A stretch of 50,404 nucleotides of DNA from Metabacillus crassostreae (GCF_016908395.1 NZ_JAFBDU010000016.1:1-50404); one strand, 5' to 3'. Shown: positions 18,010 through 27,445, numbered from the stretch's first letter. Notes: generated by a model not told the origin, from the letters alone. Numbers and translations are program-made.

Positions 18010-18657
18010 CTATAATTGAAGTGAGCTGTAGTTTGTTTTAAAGTGGTTGAATAATGCAACTTCGATATTCGATAACCACTTTAGTTCTCCTAAATGTCTT
18101 CGGAATACTAATTCATCTGGCTTCTCAGATGCTACTCTTTTTCTGGCTATTTCTTGTCCGTTCTTATCCTTTGCGATCAAAAATATATCACAGGAATATA
18201 AACCATGTTCTATAAAAACTTCTGCTTTATAGTTTCGATTTGGGCTACTTTTTGGTTTCTTCCATACATAATTAGTTTTGTAACTAGCTTTTTTCACGCA
18301 ATTATAAGCATCATTGAATGGAGTGCTTTCCCATTTATTCAGTTCAACGACTTTATCAATCCCTTGCTTCAACTTCTCGAGTATGACTACTCTTTTCTCT
18401 TCGTCATCTAACTTGAAAAATTCACTTGCATCATAAAGAATCTCCACATCGCAAAAGCCGCCTATAATAGTTAAATTTGACTTTGGAGATGCCTTCACAC
18501 AGATAATATTGATTTGTTTAACTTCGGTCGTGTAAAAATTTGAAAAGTGTCTTTCATAAAGAGACGTTATACACCTTGATTGAAAAGACAGATTTTTATC
18601 CACTTCTGCAATACCCTCATCATCACTGGAATACAAGAGAAAATGTTTTAAAATTAT
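18010..18657 (-). CDS. Hypothetical protein, start codon uncertain
   Basis: About 208-215 residues, soluble, with no domain I recognise; it has a conserved-looking N-terminus (LKHFLLYSSDDEGIAEVDKN) and a charged C-terminal half. The shortest start is TTG at 18636, but that codon has no ribosome site. A textbook site agagggtgat (minus strand, about 18673-18664) is correctly spaced for codons ATA (18657) or ATT (18654), which read on in frame as I-I-L-K-H-F. This suggests either a rare non-ATG start or a start codon lost by mutation. It is followed on the same strand side by other minus-strand unknowns, as in small accessory islands. Confidence 0.7.
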   Translation of the reverse strand: MILKHFLLYSSDDEGIAEVDKNLSFQSRCITSLYERHFSNFYTTEVKQINIICVKASPKSNLTIIGGFCDVEILYDASEFFKLDDEEKRVVILEKLKQGIDKVVELNKWESTPFNDAYNCVKKASYKTNYVWKKPKSSPNRNYKAEVFIEHGLYSCDIFLIAKDKNGQEIARKRVASEKPDELVFRRHLGELKWLSNIEVALFNHFKTNYSSLQL

Positions 18658-18802
18658 TAGTTATCACCCTCTGTAGTAGCTATTAAATTAATGTTTCTCA
18701 TCCCTGAATCATTTTGCTATGTTAATAGCGACTGTTCTTATTGAACACTCGCCCCGTTTGTTGAATATGGTTAGTCAAATTGTCTTATAGGTGGTTCTTA
18801 GT

Positions 18803-19222
18803 TTAATGAGTTGGAGAAGAACTCGCTAATATTTTTTTCAAGAGTCGAAAAATAAGATAAAATATAAAACAATTAAATAAAAAGCCTAATGGTTGAAGGG
18901 AAACAGAGCCATTTATAGGATAATAGCTGAACCATTGTGCAGGAAAACCATAGAAACTGTCATCACCTTCAGTGTAAACACCTATAACAGGTACAAAAAC
19001 AATCCCTATCGTAATAACATAACTTAGGAAGTAGAAATTTTTATATAGCTTCATATCTTTTCCAAATAAATATACTCCCATAACTCCAATAATCAAAGCA
19101 ACAATAATAAATGGAACAAAGAAACTGGGTTCTTCGATGTCATAAAACCTCATGGGGGGGATGATAGTTATGAGATAAAAAACTAGGAAAATATACAATA
19201 CTTTACATGTATCCTTGATCAT
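18803..19222 (-). CDS. Small four-span membrane protein
   Basis: A 139-residue protein with four predicted membrane segments (about 7-24, 34-52, 64-83, 108-128) and a loop rich in aromatic residues (DDSFYGFPAQWFSYYP) between the third and fourth. The N-terminus is LxxFLVFYLITIIPP-like. A strong ribosome site, aggaggt, lies seven bases before the ATG on the minus strand. I do not recognise a family. It sits between two other minus-strand unknown genes. Confidence 0.75.
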   Translation of the reverse strand: MIKDTCKVLYIFLVFYLITIIPPMRFYDIEEPSFFVPFIIVALIIGVMGVYLFGKDMKLYKNFYFLSYVITIGIVFVPVIGVYTEGDDSFYGFPAQWFSYYPINGSVSLQPLGFLFNCFIFYLIFRLLKKILASSSPTH

Positions 19223-19366
19223 CAGTTTACCTCCTGAAACTTGGTTTTCTCAATAGCATTTACTTGAAAAATATCTTGATGTTAAGACGGACTATTTTAT
19301 TTTTAAACTATCCATTAATTAAAAGGTATTCCTGCTTTTATCGGAGAAGGGCTCTCTAGATGAAGA

Positions 19367-19873
19367 TCATCTGTTTTCTACTTTATAAAAATATGGTCCA
19401 CACATTGATTCATGGGTATTAACATATGTCCAAGAAAAGTTTTTATCGAAAATATAAATATCTTGCTGAGAGTCAAAGTTTTCAGCTACTAATTCAGATG
19501 CATTTAAATATAGAAGTACACTAGTAACTCCTTGATACATGATGTAAAGATCTTGTTTCTCGACAGCATTAAAAGCATTTCTCGCTGCTTCTTCCTCTAA
19601 GCACTCTTGTTTCTCGTAACTAAAAATATGCCACCTAAATTGATCATAATAAATATCTCTTTTAACGTGATCACTTATATTCTTGGCAAACGTGCGATCC
19701 CATCTCTTAATTAGTTCCTCTGAATCTTCTATATCTGAAATAACGACTCCTTTATCTTGAAGATTTTTATTATATAGATACTCTTCTTCGATGGATTTAA
19801 TTGACCAATAAACATTTTCTAATTCTTCTTCTGGTAACTTGTCTAAAAGTTGGTTGATTTTAGTTCTTATCAT
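19367..19873 (-). CDS. DUF4275 family protein
   Basis: A 168-residue soluble protein. The C-terminal two thirds match the DUF4275 pattern: W-D-R-x-F at about 58, F-R-W-H-I-F-S-Y-E (79-87), YIMYQG, DIYIFDKNFSWTYVNTHE and GPYFYK at the end. The first 35 residues (INQLLDKLPEEELENVYWSI) resemble the short helical segment seen in small antitoxin-like proteins, so this may be a fusion. The function of DUF4275 is unknown. The ribosome site aaggag lies six bases before the ATG. Confidence 0.82.
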   Translation of the reverse strand: MIRTKINQLLDKLPEEELENVYWSIKSIEEEYLYNKNLQDKGVVISDIEDSEELIKRWDRTFAKNISDHVKRDIYYDQFRWHIFSYEKQECLEEEAARNAFNAVEKQDLYIMYQGVTSVLLYLNASELVAENFDSQQDIYIFDKNFSWTYVNTHESMCGPYFYKVENR

Positions 19874-20131
19874 TTTGAACTCCTTACTTTACTTTAGTGA
19901 TGTAGTCAGTCTTCTTGCATTTTTTAAAAGAAAGGCTCTAATCTCTTTATTAACTAAGGTACTCTTGAACTAATTTTCTTCACGAAGAATCATTTCTTTA
20001 AATTTTAACATTAATTTCCTTTTATGTATCCGAAAAAATTCATCTGTTAGTGATTATATAAAGAAGAAATTCTCGCTAAAAGGTTTAGTATGTATGAAAA
20101 AGTGGCATTTAAATGATAAGGTGATGTGTTG

Positions 20132-20749
20132 ATGAAGTCATTTAAGAAACATTTTAGTAAACCAGATGGGATTTTAGGGATGATAGCTGGGAGAATTATG
20201 GCTTTAGAAAATAGAAAGTTAAATGCTTGGACTGTTTCTTTATTAGGGTTAAAGAATCATGATCATATACTTGAAATTGGCTATGGAAGTGGAATGTGTA
20301 TGGAAAAGATCTTAAAAACGCACAATAATATTAAGATTGATGGAGTAGATGTGTCTGAAACGATGAGAAAGCAAGCATCCAAAAGATTAGAAGATAAAAT
20401 CGAAAATAAGCAAGTTCATCTTATCACTGGTGATATTGAAGAGGTAGATATGCCTTATCAGGCTTACGATAAAATTATGACAGTGAATAACTATACGATC
20501 TGGGATCATCCCAAAAAGGGTTTGGAGAATGTGTTTGGTGCTTTAAAATCAAATGGGAAAATAGCAATCACAATGCAACCACGGGAAGAAAATGCAAGCT
20601 CAGCAAAAACAAGAATGTTCGCTAAACAAATTTTTAATGATTTAACTAATTGTGGTTTTTCTAATATAAAAATTCACTTCAAAAGAATTCGCCCTGAATT
20701 AGCAGTTTGTGTAACTGCTGTTAAATTAAAGAGGCTGGGACATAATTAA
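20132..20749 (+). CDS. Class I SAM-dependent methyltransferase
   Basis: A 205-residue Rossmann methyltransferase with motif I LEIGYGSG (47-54), an acidic residue after strand 2 (KIDGVDVSETM), motif II GDIEEVDMPYQAYDKI and post-motif GALKSNGKIAITMQP. The substrate is unknown. The ATG at 20132 lies six bases after aaggtgat; the GTG and TTG just upstream overlap that site. The last codons (KRLGHN and the stop) come from the terminal inverted repeat of the mobile repeat that begins at 20728, so the native C-terminus has been replaced. Confidence 0.9.
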   Translation: MKSFKKHFSKPDGILGMIAGRIMALENRKLNAWTVSLLGLKNHDHILEIGYGSGMCMEKILKTHNNIKIDGVDVSETMRKQASKRLEDKIENKQVHLITGDIEEVDMPYQAYDKIMTVNNYTIWDHPKKGLENVFGALKSNGKIAITMQPREENASSAKTRMFAKQIFNDLTNCGFSNIKIHFKRIRPELAVCVTAVKLKRLGHN

Positions 20750-21080
20750 AGATGTCATACAAAAAGACGAATAAATTTAAATTCAGTTAAGTTGAAAGAA
20801 TCAAGTTCGTTCCATTGCGCTGCAGACATTTGCTTTCCGCGGGGAGGAGGCTAAGCCTCCTCGGCGCAAGCGCCTGTGGGGTCTCAGCCTTTCCTCTGCA
20901 CCCGCAGGAGTCAAATGTCTTCCGCTTCATTCCACTAGTTCTTAAAGATAGTATGCAAAATCAAAAGATCTATTGAAGACAACAAATAAAAACCCGAAAT
21001 ATTAGGCGAATAATCAATTGAAATATCTCCTAATATTTCGGGTTTATCATTAGCTTAAATACTTATGTCCCGGCCTCTTT
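20728..21080 (+). mobile_element. Repeat family A, full-length MITE-like element
   Basis: A 353-base non-coding element bounded by 18-base terminal inverted repeats (aaagaggctgggacataa at 20728-20745 and its complement, one mismatch, at 21063-21080). The centre (20804-20940) is the conserved core shared with the other copies, containing helices gaggaggct/agcctcctc and ggcgc/gcgcc. The right part has a strong stem acccgaaatatta/taatatttcgggt. It has no transposase, so any movement would need enzymes from elsewhere. Confidence 0.87.
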
Positions 21081-21102
21081 TGTTCATTTTTATGTTAAAT
21101 CC

Positions 21103-21558
21103 CTATTTCTCAAGATAAGAGCTAACAAGACCGATAAGAATTCCAAGCAATGCTCCTCCTGCAACCTCAGCAGGTTGGTGACCCAGTAATTCATTCAATT
21201 CTTTTTCTTGTTTGACGTGAAATAATCCAGGCATATGACCGGACAAAACCTCAATATCAGCATCGATATCATTGACTATTTTAGCTATTTCTCCAGTATG
21301 TCTTCTAATTCCTTGAGCGTCATACATAACAATGATTCCAAAAATAACAGCTAGTGCTGTATCTGTGGAGTTCCATCCTTTTTTTGTTGCTACATAAGTA
21401 GCTAAAGCAGAAACTCCTGCAGAGTGGGAGCTTGGCATACCACCTGTTTGAAAAATAGGTCTCCAATCCCACTCATTATTTACTCGTTTATTTGTGAGAA
21501 CCTTCAATCCTTGAGCAATTCCAATTCCTGAAAGTGCTGTCCATATTCCTCGATTCAT
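21103..21558 (-). CDS. YuiD-like divergent PAP2 family membrane protein
   Basis: A 151-residue membrane protein of the DUF212/divergent PAP2 family, related to acid phosphatase/vanadium peroxidase folds. Motifs are GMPSSHSAG (39-47), MYDAQGIRRHTGE, LNELLGHQPAEVAGGALLG and three to four hydrophobic helices. Substrate unknown. The ATG at 21558 lies seven bases after aggggtgag; the longer frame from 21630 has no ribosome site. It starts 23 bases past the right end of the repeat element, on the opposite strand. Confidence 0.9.
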   Translation of the reverse strand: MNRGIWTALSGIGIAQGLKVLTNKRVNNEWDWRPIFQTGGMPSSHSAGVSALATYVATKKGWNSTDTALAVIFGIIVMYDAQGIRRHTGEIAKIVNDIDADIEVLSGHMPGLFHVKQEKELNELLGHQPAEVAGGALLGILIGLVSSYLEK

Positions 21559-21842
21559 TAAACTCACCCCTATATATGTAGTGTTCAACAAATTCATTTC
21601 TATATTCCAAAAAGGGTCGTGATTTCTCAAAAAACATTTGTGCTTAAGTGAGTGTTTTAGATGAGGAGGTTTTAGAAAGTAGTGGCACTTTTTTTTGATA
21701 ACCAGAAAGAAATACTAGCAACTCGTCAAATTTAGACAAATTATTTCCCGTAAAATAATTGGTGATTCATTTTTAGATAAATGGTTCAAGCAATGCTAAG
21801 AAGGGAATGGATTGGTATATACAAAATGAAAGGAGAACATAA

Positions 21843-22910
21843 ATGTGGATTAAGCATTCCTTTTTTAAATATGTAACAGCTACTATCTTAATATTAATTG
21901 TACTGCTTTTATTAGGTAGACTAGATTATTTAGTACAGCCGGTAATGACATTAATTGAGACTTTATTTTTACCTATTCTAATTGCAGGGTTTTTGTATTA
22001 CCTTATCCGGCCAATCGTCGTATTTGTTTCAAAAGCTCGATATATTAATCGAACAGTAAGTATTTTCTTAGTATTTGGTTTAATTATCGGGGGGATAAGT
22101 GGTCTCGTTTATTCAATGGGTGATGTTGTTCAGAGTCAATTTAATGAATTAAAAAGTGAGGTACCAAGCAAATTTGAAGAATCTGTTGGGAAAACAGAGG
22201 CCTTTATTAATGAAAATAACCTCCCTTTTTCCATAACGAAAAATGTAAGAGAAACAGCATTTTCCTATATTGCTGATTTAGGCGAAAACCTCAGTGATCA
22301 TATTTTCGGAATTATATCAGCTATTGCAAATTTTGCAACAGTGTTAATAATCGTTCCATTTATTTTGTTTTATTTATTAAAAGATGATAACCGTTTTTCG
22401 CCATATTTATTGAAATTCATCCCTGAAGATCATGAAAAGGAAGGTAAAAGGATATTGTCGGATATACATACGACGTTATCTACCTATATTGTCGGTCAAA
22501 TGATTGTAGCAAGTGTAAATGGTGTACTTATGTATATTGGATATCTAATCATAGGTCTTGATTATGCTCTAGTCTTAGCTTTATTTGTTGTCATTACAGC
22601 AATTGTACCCATTTTGGGACCATTGTTAGGAGTATTGCCTGCCCTGTTTGTTGGGTTAATGTATGATCCATTCATGCTTGTCAAAATTGGTGTGGTTTTA
22701 CTCATTGTTCAACAATTAGAAGGTAATTTAGTTTCGCCGCTTGTTATAGGAAATCGATTGAAGTTACATCCACTAACTGTCATTCTACTATTACTTGCAG
22801 CAGGTAGCATGTATGGATTCATTGGGATCTTAATCGTTATACCTGTTTACTCTGTATTAAAAGTCACAATTAATAACGCTATTCGTTTCTACAAGCTACG
22901 TTATAGCTAA
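21843..22910 (+). CDS. AI-2E family transporter
   Basis: A 355-residue membrane protein of the AI-2E/TqsA-like permease family (several B. subtilis paralogues such as YueF and YrrI). It has an N-terminal hydrophobic pair (11-27, 37-56), a third helix near 70-88, a soluble insert (about 95-150), and a C-terminal block of helices with the family hallmarks LIVVPFILFYLLKDD, IVGQ, LEGNLVSPLVIGNRLKLHPLTVILLLLAAG. Family members export small molecules or ions; the substrate here is unknown. The ribosome site aaaggag lies before the ATG, and a strong terminator follows. Confidence 0.93.
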   Translation: MWIKHSFFKYVTATILILIVLLLLGRLDYLVQPVMTLIETLFLPILIAGFLYYLIRPIVVFVSKARYINRTVSIFLVFGLIIGGISGLVYSMGDVVQSQFNELKSEVPSKFEESVGKTEAFINENNLPFSITKNVRETAFSYIADLGENLSDHIFGIISAIANFATVLIIVPFILFYLLKDDNRFSPYLLKFIPEDHEKEGKRILSDIHTTLSTYIVGQMIVASVNGVLMYIGYLIIGLDYALVLALFVVITAIVPILGPLLGVLPALFVGLMYDPFMLVKIGVVLLIVQQLEGNLVSPLVIGNRLKLHPLTVILLLLAAGSMYGFIGILIVIPVYSVLKVTINNAIRFYKLRYS

Positions 22911-22917
22911 ATAAGGA

Positions 22918-22956
22918 AGCGCCCTGATCTCACAATAAAGATCAAGGCGCTTTTTC
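22918..22956 (+). terminator. Bidirectional terminator
   Basis: Stem agcgcc-tgatct/agatca-ggcgct with a T run on the + side and A-rich sequence on the other, between convergent AI-2E and LOG genes. Confidence 0.9.
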
Positions 22957-22957
22957 A

Positions 22958-23539
22958 TTATGTTTGTTGACGTGTAATCCATTTAGTTAGCGGAGGAGGA
23001 TCATATGTAAAGAATTTTTCAATAAGTGGTTTCGGATCTTCCTTAACAATAATCATTGACTGATATTCAGGCTTAAGAAATTGCTCTTGGACCATATGGT
23101 CGAAAAAGGTAAGCAGCTTATCATAATAATGGTTGCTATTGAGGATACCAATTGGCTTTCGATGTTCTCCGAGCTGTGCCCATGTATAGACTTCGAAAAA
23201 TTCCTCCATAGTGCCAGGTCCTCCTGGTAAAACAACAAATCCATCTGAGAGCTCTTCCATTTTAGCCTTACGTTCATGCATTGTATTGACTACAATTAAC
23301 TCTGAAATACCTGTATGTGCTATTTCTCGTTCCATTAACATCTTAGGAATAACGCCAATTACCTCTCCACCAGCTTGGAGTGCTGCATTTGCCACTACAC
23401 CCATTATTCCTACTTTTGAACCACCATAAACAAGAGTTAAACCTTCCTTTGCTAGCTGTGTTCCAAGCTGTTTTGCTGATTCGGAATATAATGGAGATGC
23501 TCCAGTGCTTGATCCACAAAAAACACTAATTCGCTTCAT
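22958..23539 (-). CDS. LOG family nucleotide 5'-monophosphate phosphoribohydrolase (YvdD-like)
   Basis: A 193-residue Rossmann-fold LOG protein, formerly annotated as lysine decarboxylase. Family members release free bases such as cytokinins from nucleoside 5'-monophosphates. Key motifs are FCGSSTGASP (7-16), VYGGSKVGIMG (37-47), MHERKAKM (87-94) and PGGPGTMEEFFE (105-116). The latter two form the active site. The length is normal for the family. The ribosome site aaaggga lies somewhat far upstream of the ATG. It is convergent with the AI-2E gene. Confidence 0.92.
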   Translation of the reverse strand: MKRISVFCGSSTGASPLYSESAKQLGTQLAKEGLTLVYGGSKVGIMGVVANAALQAGGEVIGVIPKMLMEREIAHTGISELIVVNTMHERKAKMEELSDGFVVLPGGPGTMEEFFEVYTWAQLGEHRKPIGILNSNHYYDKLLTFFDHMVQEQFLKPEYQSMIIVKEDPKPLIEKFFTYDPPPLTKWITRQQT

Positions 23540-23835
23540 CGAAATTCACGTCCCTTTTGGTCTCGATAGAATTTTTTTGTTAGTAACTACAATTAAGTGT
23601 AGTATGTTTTCCTAAATTAAAAAAGACTATATTTGTTAAATTTGTTCCTTAAGTGGGAATGTTTCTATTTACAAGCTTTTTATTGTGATAAAAGGTTAAT
23701 GCATAAAGCTATTAAATTACTATATGCTTACTAAGGTTCTAAATAGTAAATGGGAAGTAAAATTTTTAAATTACATAATTTTCATGAATAAGAGAGAAAA
23801 TGGAAACATATCAATGTAATTTAGGAGAGATAATG

Positions 23836-24591
23836 ATGAATTTTGATTTCCGCTTGTTAGTGATGAAAGACGGTATAAAGCTTTTAAGTCCTAATGATAA
23901 AGAAGTGGCAATTACTTTTTATGAGAAGTACATACAGAAACCAAAAGGAAGATTCTTAGAAATAGCGATAAATCCACAGGAACCATTATTTCATAATAGC
24001 GATGATAAAATAGATAAATTAACACTTACAAATGAGGAGCTTAATACAAGCAGAAACCATGTTTTAGTAGAAAAGCAAGAATCAGGATCGATCTATAAAG
24101 CAACAACAACTAACCAATTTAGCCTACCTTATCTATATGATGTCATAATGATTCCATTTGGTGGGATATTGTCGGTAGGTGACAGAAAGACTGCCATAGG
24201 CGTATTAAAATCAATTTGTGATTCTTTAAAAACTGGTGGAGAAATCATTATTGATCTTTTTAGTCAAAATGAACTTTATCTTAATAAGCAGGAAGAAAAC
24301 ATTGAGAGTGAAGATAAAAATATTACAATATTCGATTCACGTGTCTTAGATGTTGATTTTTTTCAGCAAAAAGTAAACTACTTACTTTCACTTGAAAATT
24401 GGCAGGAAGGTAAATTAGTTAATAAAGAACGAAAGCTCCAGCCATTTATTTGGTTTGGTATGAAGGAATTTAAATTAGTTCTTGAAAGAGTGGGATTTAG
24501 TGAGGTTGAGGTCATTGGTGATTATCTTCGTACAAATGAAAAAAGTTATTCAGAAAGTAAGGTTTTCACATTTGTAGCCAAAAAAGCATAA
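23836..24591 (+). CDS. Methyltransferase-like protein with degenerate SAM motif
   Basis: A 251-residue protein whose second half resembles class I SAM methyltransferases: YDVIMIPFGGILSVGDR, then the helix-strand ICDSLKTGGEIIIDLFSQNELY, and a C-terminal FKLVLERVGFSEVEVIGDY. The segment that should hold motif I (GRFLEIAINPQEPLFH) lacks the glycine-rich loop, so SAM binding is doubtful. The start is ATG 23836 or 23833, eight or five bases after aggag. Transcribed alone; function unknown. The 300-base gap upstream shows nothing recognisable. Confidence 0.75.
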   Translation: MNFDFRLLVMKDGIKLLSPNDKEVAITFYEKYIQKPKGRFLEIAINPQEPLFHNSDDKIDKLTLTNEELNTSRNHVLVEKQESGSIYKATTTNQFSLPYLYDVIMIPFGGILSVGDRKTAIGVLKSICDSLKTGGEIIIDLFSQNELYLNKQEENIESEDKNITIFDSRVLDVDFFQQKVNYLLSLENWQEGKLVNKERKLQPFIWFGMKEFKLVLERVGFSEVEVIGDYLRTNEKSYSESKVFTFVAKKA

Positions 24592-24864
24592 AGATTATGT
24601 TAAAGCTTCCTGTTTTTAATAGTAAGATACCCACAGGTGCACTAAGTCGGAAAGTGAATCGTTGTAACGGTCATCAACTACAAAGGTGTACAGAGCCTAT
24701 AAAAAATATAATGAAGCCCCCCTCAAACATCATTTCTTGATTCGAATATCTTTAGATCTAGAAAGAGATGGAAAATTTAATGAGAAATAGCTTAATCATT
24801 AATAACAATTTTGTCTTAAAGTGATAAAATAGGAATGATGAAAGTACTTGAGGAGGAAACCTAC

Positions 24865-25947
24865 ATGAAAATGAAATTAGGTCTAATATATGGTGGGAAG
24901 TCTGCAGAGCATAATGTGTCCCTGCAAACAGCCCTTGCGGTTATAAATGCGTTAGATATGAGTAAATTTGACATACATCCAATATATATTAAAGAAAATG
25001 GTGAATGGGTTAGAGGTCAATCATTACAAGAACCTGTAAAGGAAGTAAGTACATTAAAGCTTGATAACAATGGTGAGGTTATTTCGCCAGTTTCTTTGAA
25101 TACAGAGTTATTTCCTACAAAGGTAGATAGTCCTGGCAAAATCGATGTGATTTTTCCTTTACTTCATGGACCAAATGGTGAGGATGGAACTGTTCAAGGT
25201 TTGCTAGAGTTAATGAATATCCCTTATGTGGGGAACGGAGTCCTTGCTTCTGCCGCTGGAATGGATAAAGTAGTAATGAAAAACCTTTTTGCTCAGGCTG
25301 GTCTTGCTCAGGCTAAGTATGTTCATTATATAAAAAAGGATTATGATAAAAGACCTTTAGAAGTTGTTGAGGAAGTTGAAAATACACTTGGTTATCCTTG
25401 CTTTGTTAAGCCGGCAAATTTAGGTTCTAGTGTTGGGATAAATAAGTGTGATGATCGTAAAGGTCTAGAAGCTGCAATCATAGAAGCATTTGAGTATGAT
25501 CGTAAAATTATTATTGAAGAAGGTATTGTAGGAAGAGAAATTGAAATTGCTGTAATTGGAAATGATGATCCAATCTGTTCTGTTGTTGGAGAAATAGCTC
25601 CTAAGAAGGCATTTTATGATTATAAAGCAAAGTACGAAGATGGTGACACAGAATTAATTATTCCTGGCAATATTACAGAAGCTGAATATAAAATGATTGA
25701 AGAAATGGCAATAGCATCATTTAAAGCAATTGATGGTTCAGGCTTAGTGCGTGCTGACTTTTTCTTAACAAAAGATGGTGAAGCATTGATTAATGAAGTA
25801 AATACAATGCCAGGTTTTACACCATTTAGTATGTTCCCATTAATGTGGAAGCATACAGGCTTAGAATATGCTAAATTAATTGAGAAGCTTGTTGAGCTTG
25901 CTTTAGAGCGATTCGAGCAAAAGCAGAGCATTAAGCATACTGTTTAA
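24865..25947 (+). CDS. ddl: D-alanine--D-alanine ligase Ddl
   Basis: Ddl joins two D-alanines with ATP to give the dipeptide that MurF adds to the murein precursor. The 360-residue ATP-grasp protein has [14 protein letters not shown] (N-terminal D-Ala site), [18 protein letters not shown], the ATP-binding [13 protein letters not shown] and the C-terminal metal site [25 protein letters not shown]. The Y-or-F specificity residue region (DYKAKY) is of D-Ala-D-Ala type. The ATG at 24865 follows gaggagg by eight bases; the ATG at 24835 has no such site. murF follows 136 bases on, as in B. subtilis. Confidence 0.97.
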   Translation: MKMKLGLIYGGKSAEHNVSLQTALAVINALDMSKFDIHPIYIKENGEWVRGQSLQEPVKEVSTLKLDNNGEVISPVSLNTELFPTKVDSPGKIDVIFPLLHGPNGEDGTVQGLLELMNIPYVGNGVLASAAGMDKVVMKNLFAQAGLAQAKYVHYIKKDYDKRPLEVVEEVENTLGYPCFVKPANLGSSVGINKCDDRKGLEAAIIEAFEYDRKIIIEEGIVGREIEIAVIGNDDPICSVVGEIAPKKAFYDYKAKYEDGDTELIIPGNITEAEYKMIEEMAIASFKAIDGSGLVRADFFLTKDGEALINEVNTMPGFTPFSMFPLMWKHTGLEYAKLIEKLVELALERFEQKQSIKHTV

Positions 25948-26083
25948 TGAGATGAACGGGTATGAAATTATCTGAGAGATATAAGATTTAAGATTGGTTT
26001 AGATTAGTATGGGGAGCTGAATGTGTTCTAGTCAGTTCCCTTTTTTAGTCATGTTAAATGATAAACAGAAAGGGGAGTTATAT

Positions 26084-27445
26084 GTGATTGTAAAAACATT
26101 GTCTTCTGTAGAAAAAATGGTGAGTGGTTTTGGCTTAAAAGAAGAGCATCTAAACATTACGATTGAAGGTGTCACAACGGATTCTCGTCAGGTTGAACAA
26201 GGGAATTTATTTTTCCCATTAGTTGGTGATGTTTTCAATGGTCATGAATTTGTTGATAAAGCAATAAATAATGGTGCAGCAGCAATTATTTGGGGTAAAT
26301 CAGAAGAAAATCCTCCTGAAAATATACCGGTTATCTTCGTAGAGGATACACTTCTTGCGCTTCAAGCCCTTGCTAATAATTATATTGATTTATTAAATGT
26401 TAAAGTAGTGGGTATTACAGGAAGTAATGGGAAAACGACAACTAAGGATATGGTTTCAGCTGTATTAGAAACAACGTTTAAAGTACATAAAACAAAGGGT
26501 AATTTTAATAATCATATTGGATTACCTTTAACGATTCTAAGTATGAGTGAAGATACAGAAATCGCTATTTTAGAAATGGGTATGAGTGGAAGAGGAGAGA
26601 TTGAGCTTCTTTCAAAGCTTGCCAAACCAGATGTGGCGATTATTACAAATATTGGAGAAGCCCATTTGCTTGATTTAGGATCTAGAGATGCTATAGCAGA
26701 AGCAAAGCTAGAAATTGCAACAGGTCTTAAAGACAAGGGTGTATTAATTTATCATGGTGATGAACCACTGTTACAGGAAAAAGTAAAATCTGTGATGAAG
26801 GAAAAAGTGACATTTGGTGAAACAAAGCAAAATGATTATTTTGCAACAAATATTATCCAAGAATTAACAGGAACATCTTTTAAAATAAAAGATGAAGATT
26901 ATTTTATCCCTGTTTTAGGCAAGCATAATGTTAGCAATGCATTAGCTGCATATGCAGTAGCGAAAGCATTTGATGTAAAAGAGGTGTCTATAAAAGAAGG
27001 ATTTAAATCTATTAAGGTAACTGGTATGCGTTTGGAATTAATCGAGTCCAAAAAGGGTTTTTCAATTATTAATGATGCTTATAATGCTAGTCCAACTTCA
27101 ACAAAGGCGGCTATTTCTTTGTTAGAGGATTTAAAAGGCTTTGATAAGAAATTTGTTGTGCTAGGAGATATGCTGGAGCTAGGAGAAGATGAAAAGGAAT
27201 TTCATCGTCAAGTAGGTCGTTCCATAAGCAAGGATAAGATCTCCCATATCGTAACTTATGGTGAACTAGGTAAAGAAATTGCAATAGGAGCTAAAGAAAC
27301 ACATTCTGCGGATGCTGTACATCATTTTGATGATAAGCAAAAATTAATACAGTACCTAGATCGTTTAATGAACAAGAATGATGTTGTCCTTATAAAAGCA
27401 TCCAGAGGAATGGAATTAGAAGAAGTTGTGGAAGCATTGATTTAA
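26084..27445 (+). CDS. murF: UDP-MurNAc-tripeptide--D-Ala-D-Ala ligase MurF
   Basis: MurF adds the D-Ala-D-Ala made by Ddl to UDP-MurNAc-tripeptide, the last cytosolic step of the murein precursor. The 453-residue protein has the N-terminal substrate domain (TTDSRQVEQGNLFFPL), the P-loop GITGSNGKTTTKD (110-122), the ATP-ligase motif ILEMGMSGRGEIE and the C-terminal INDAYNASPTSTKAAI. The GTG at 26084 is seven bases after aaagggg and gives the usual length. The frame upstream to 26021 encodes no recognisable extension. Confidence 0.96.
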   Translation: MIVKTLSSVEKMVSGFGLKEEHLNITIEGVTTDSRQVEQGNLFFPLVGDVFNGHEFVDKAINNGAAAIIWGKSEENPPENIPVIFVEDTLLALQALANNYIDLLNVKVVGITGSNGKTTTKDMVSAVLETTFKVHKTKGNFNNHIGLPLTILSMSEDTEIAILEMGMSGRGEIELLSKLAKPDVAIITNIGEAHLLDLGSRDAIAEAKLEIATGLKDKGVLIYHGDEPLLQEKVKSVMKEKVTFGETKQNDYFATNIIQELTGTSFKIKDEDYFIPVLGKHNVSNALAAYAVAKAFDVKEVSIKEGFKSIKVTGMRLELIESKKGFSIINDAYNASPTSTKAAISLLEDLKGFDKKFVVLGDMLELGEDEKEFHRQVGRSISKDKISHIVTYGELGKEIAIGAKETHSADAVHHFDDKQKLIQYLDRLMNKNDVVLIKASRGMELEEVVEALI

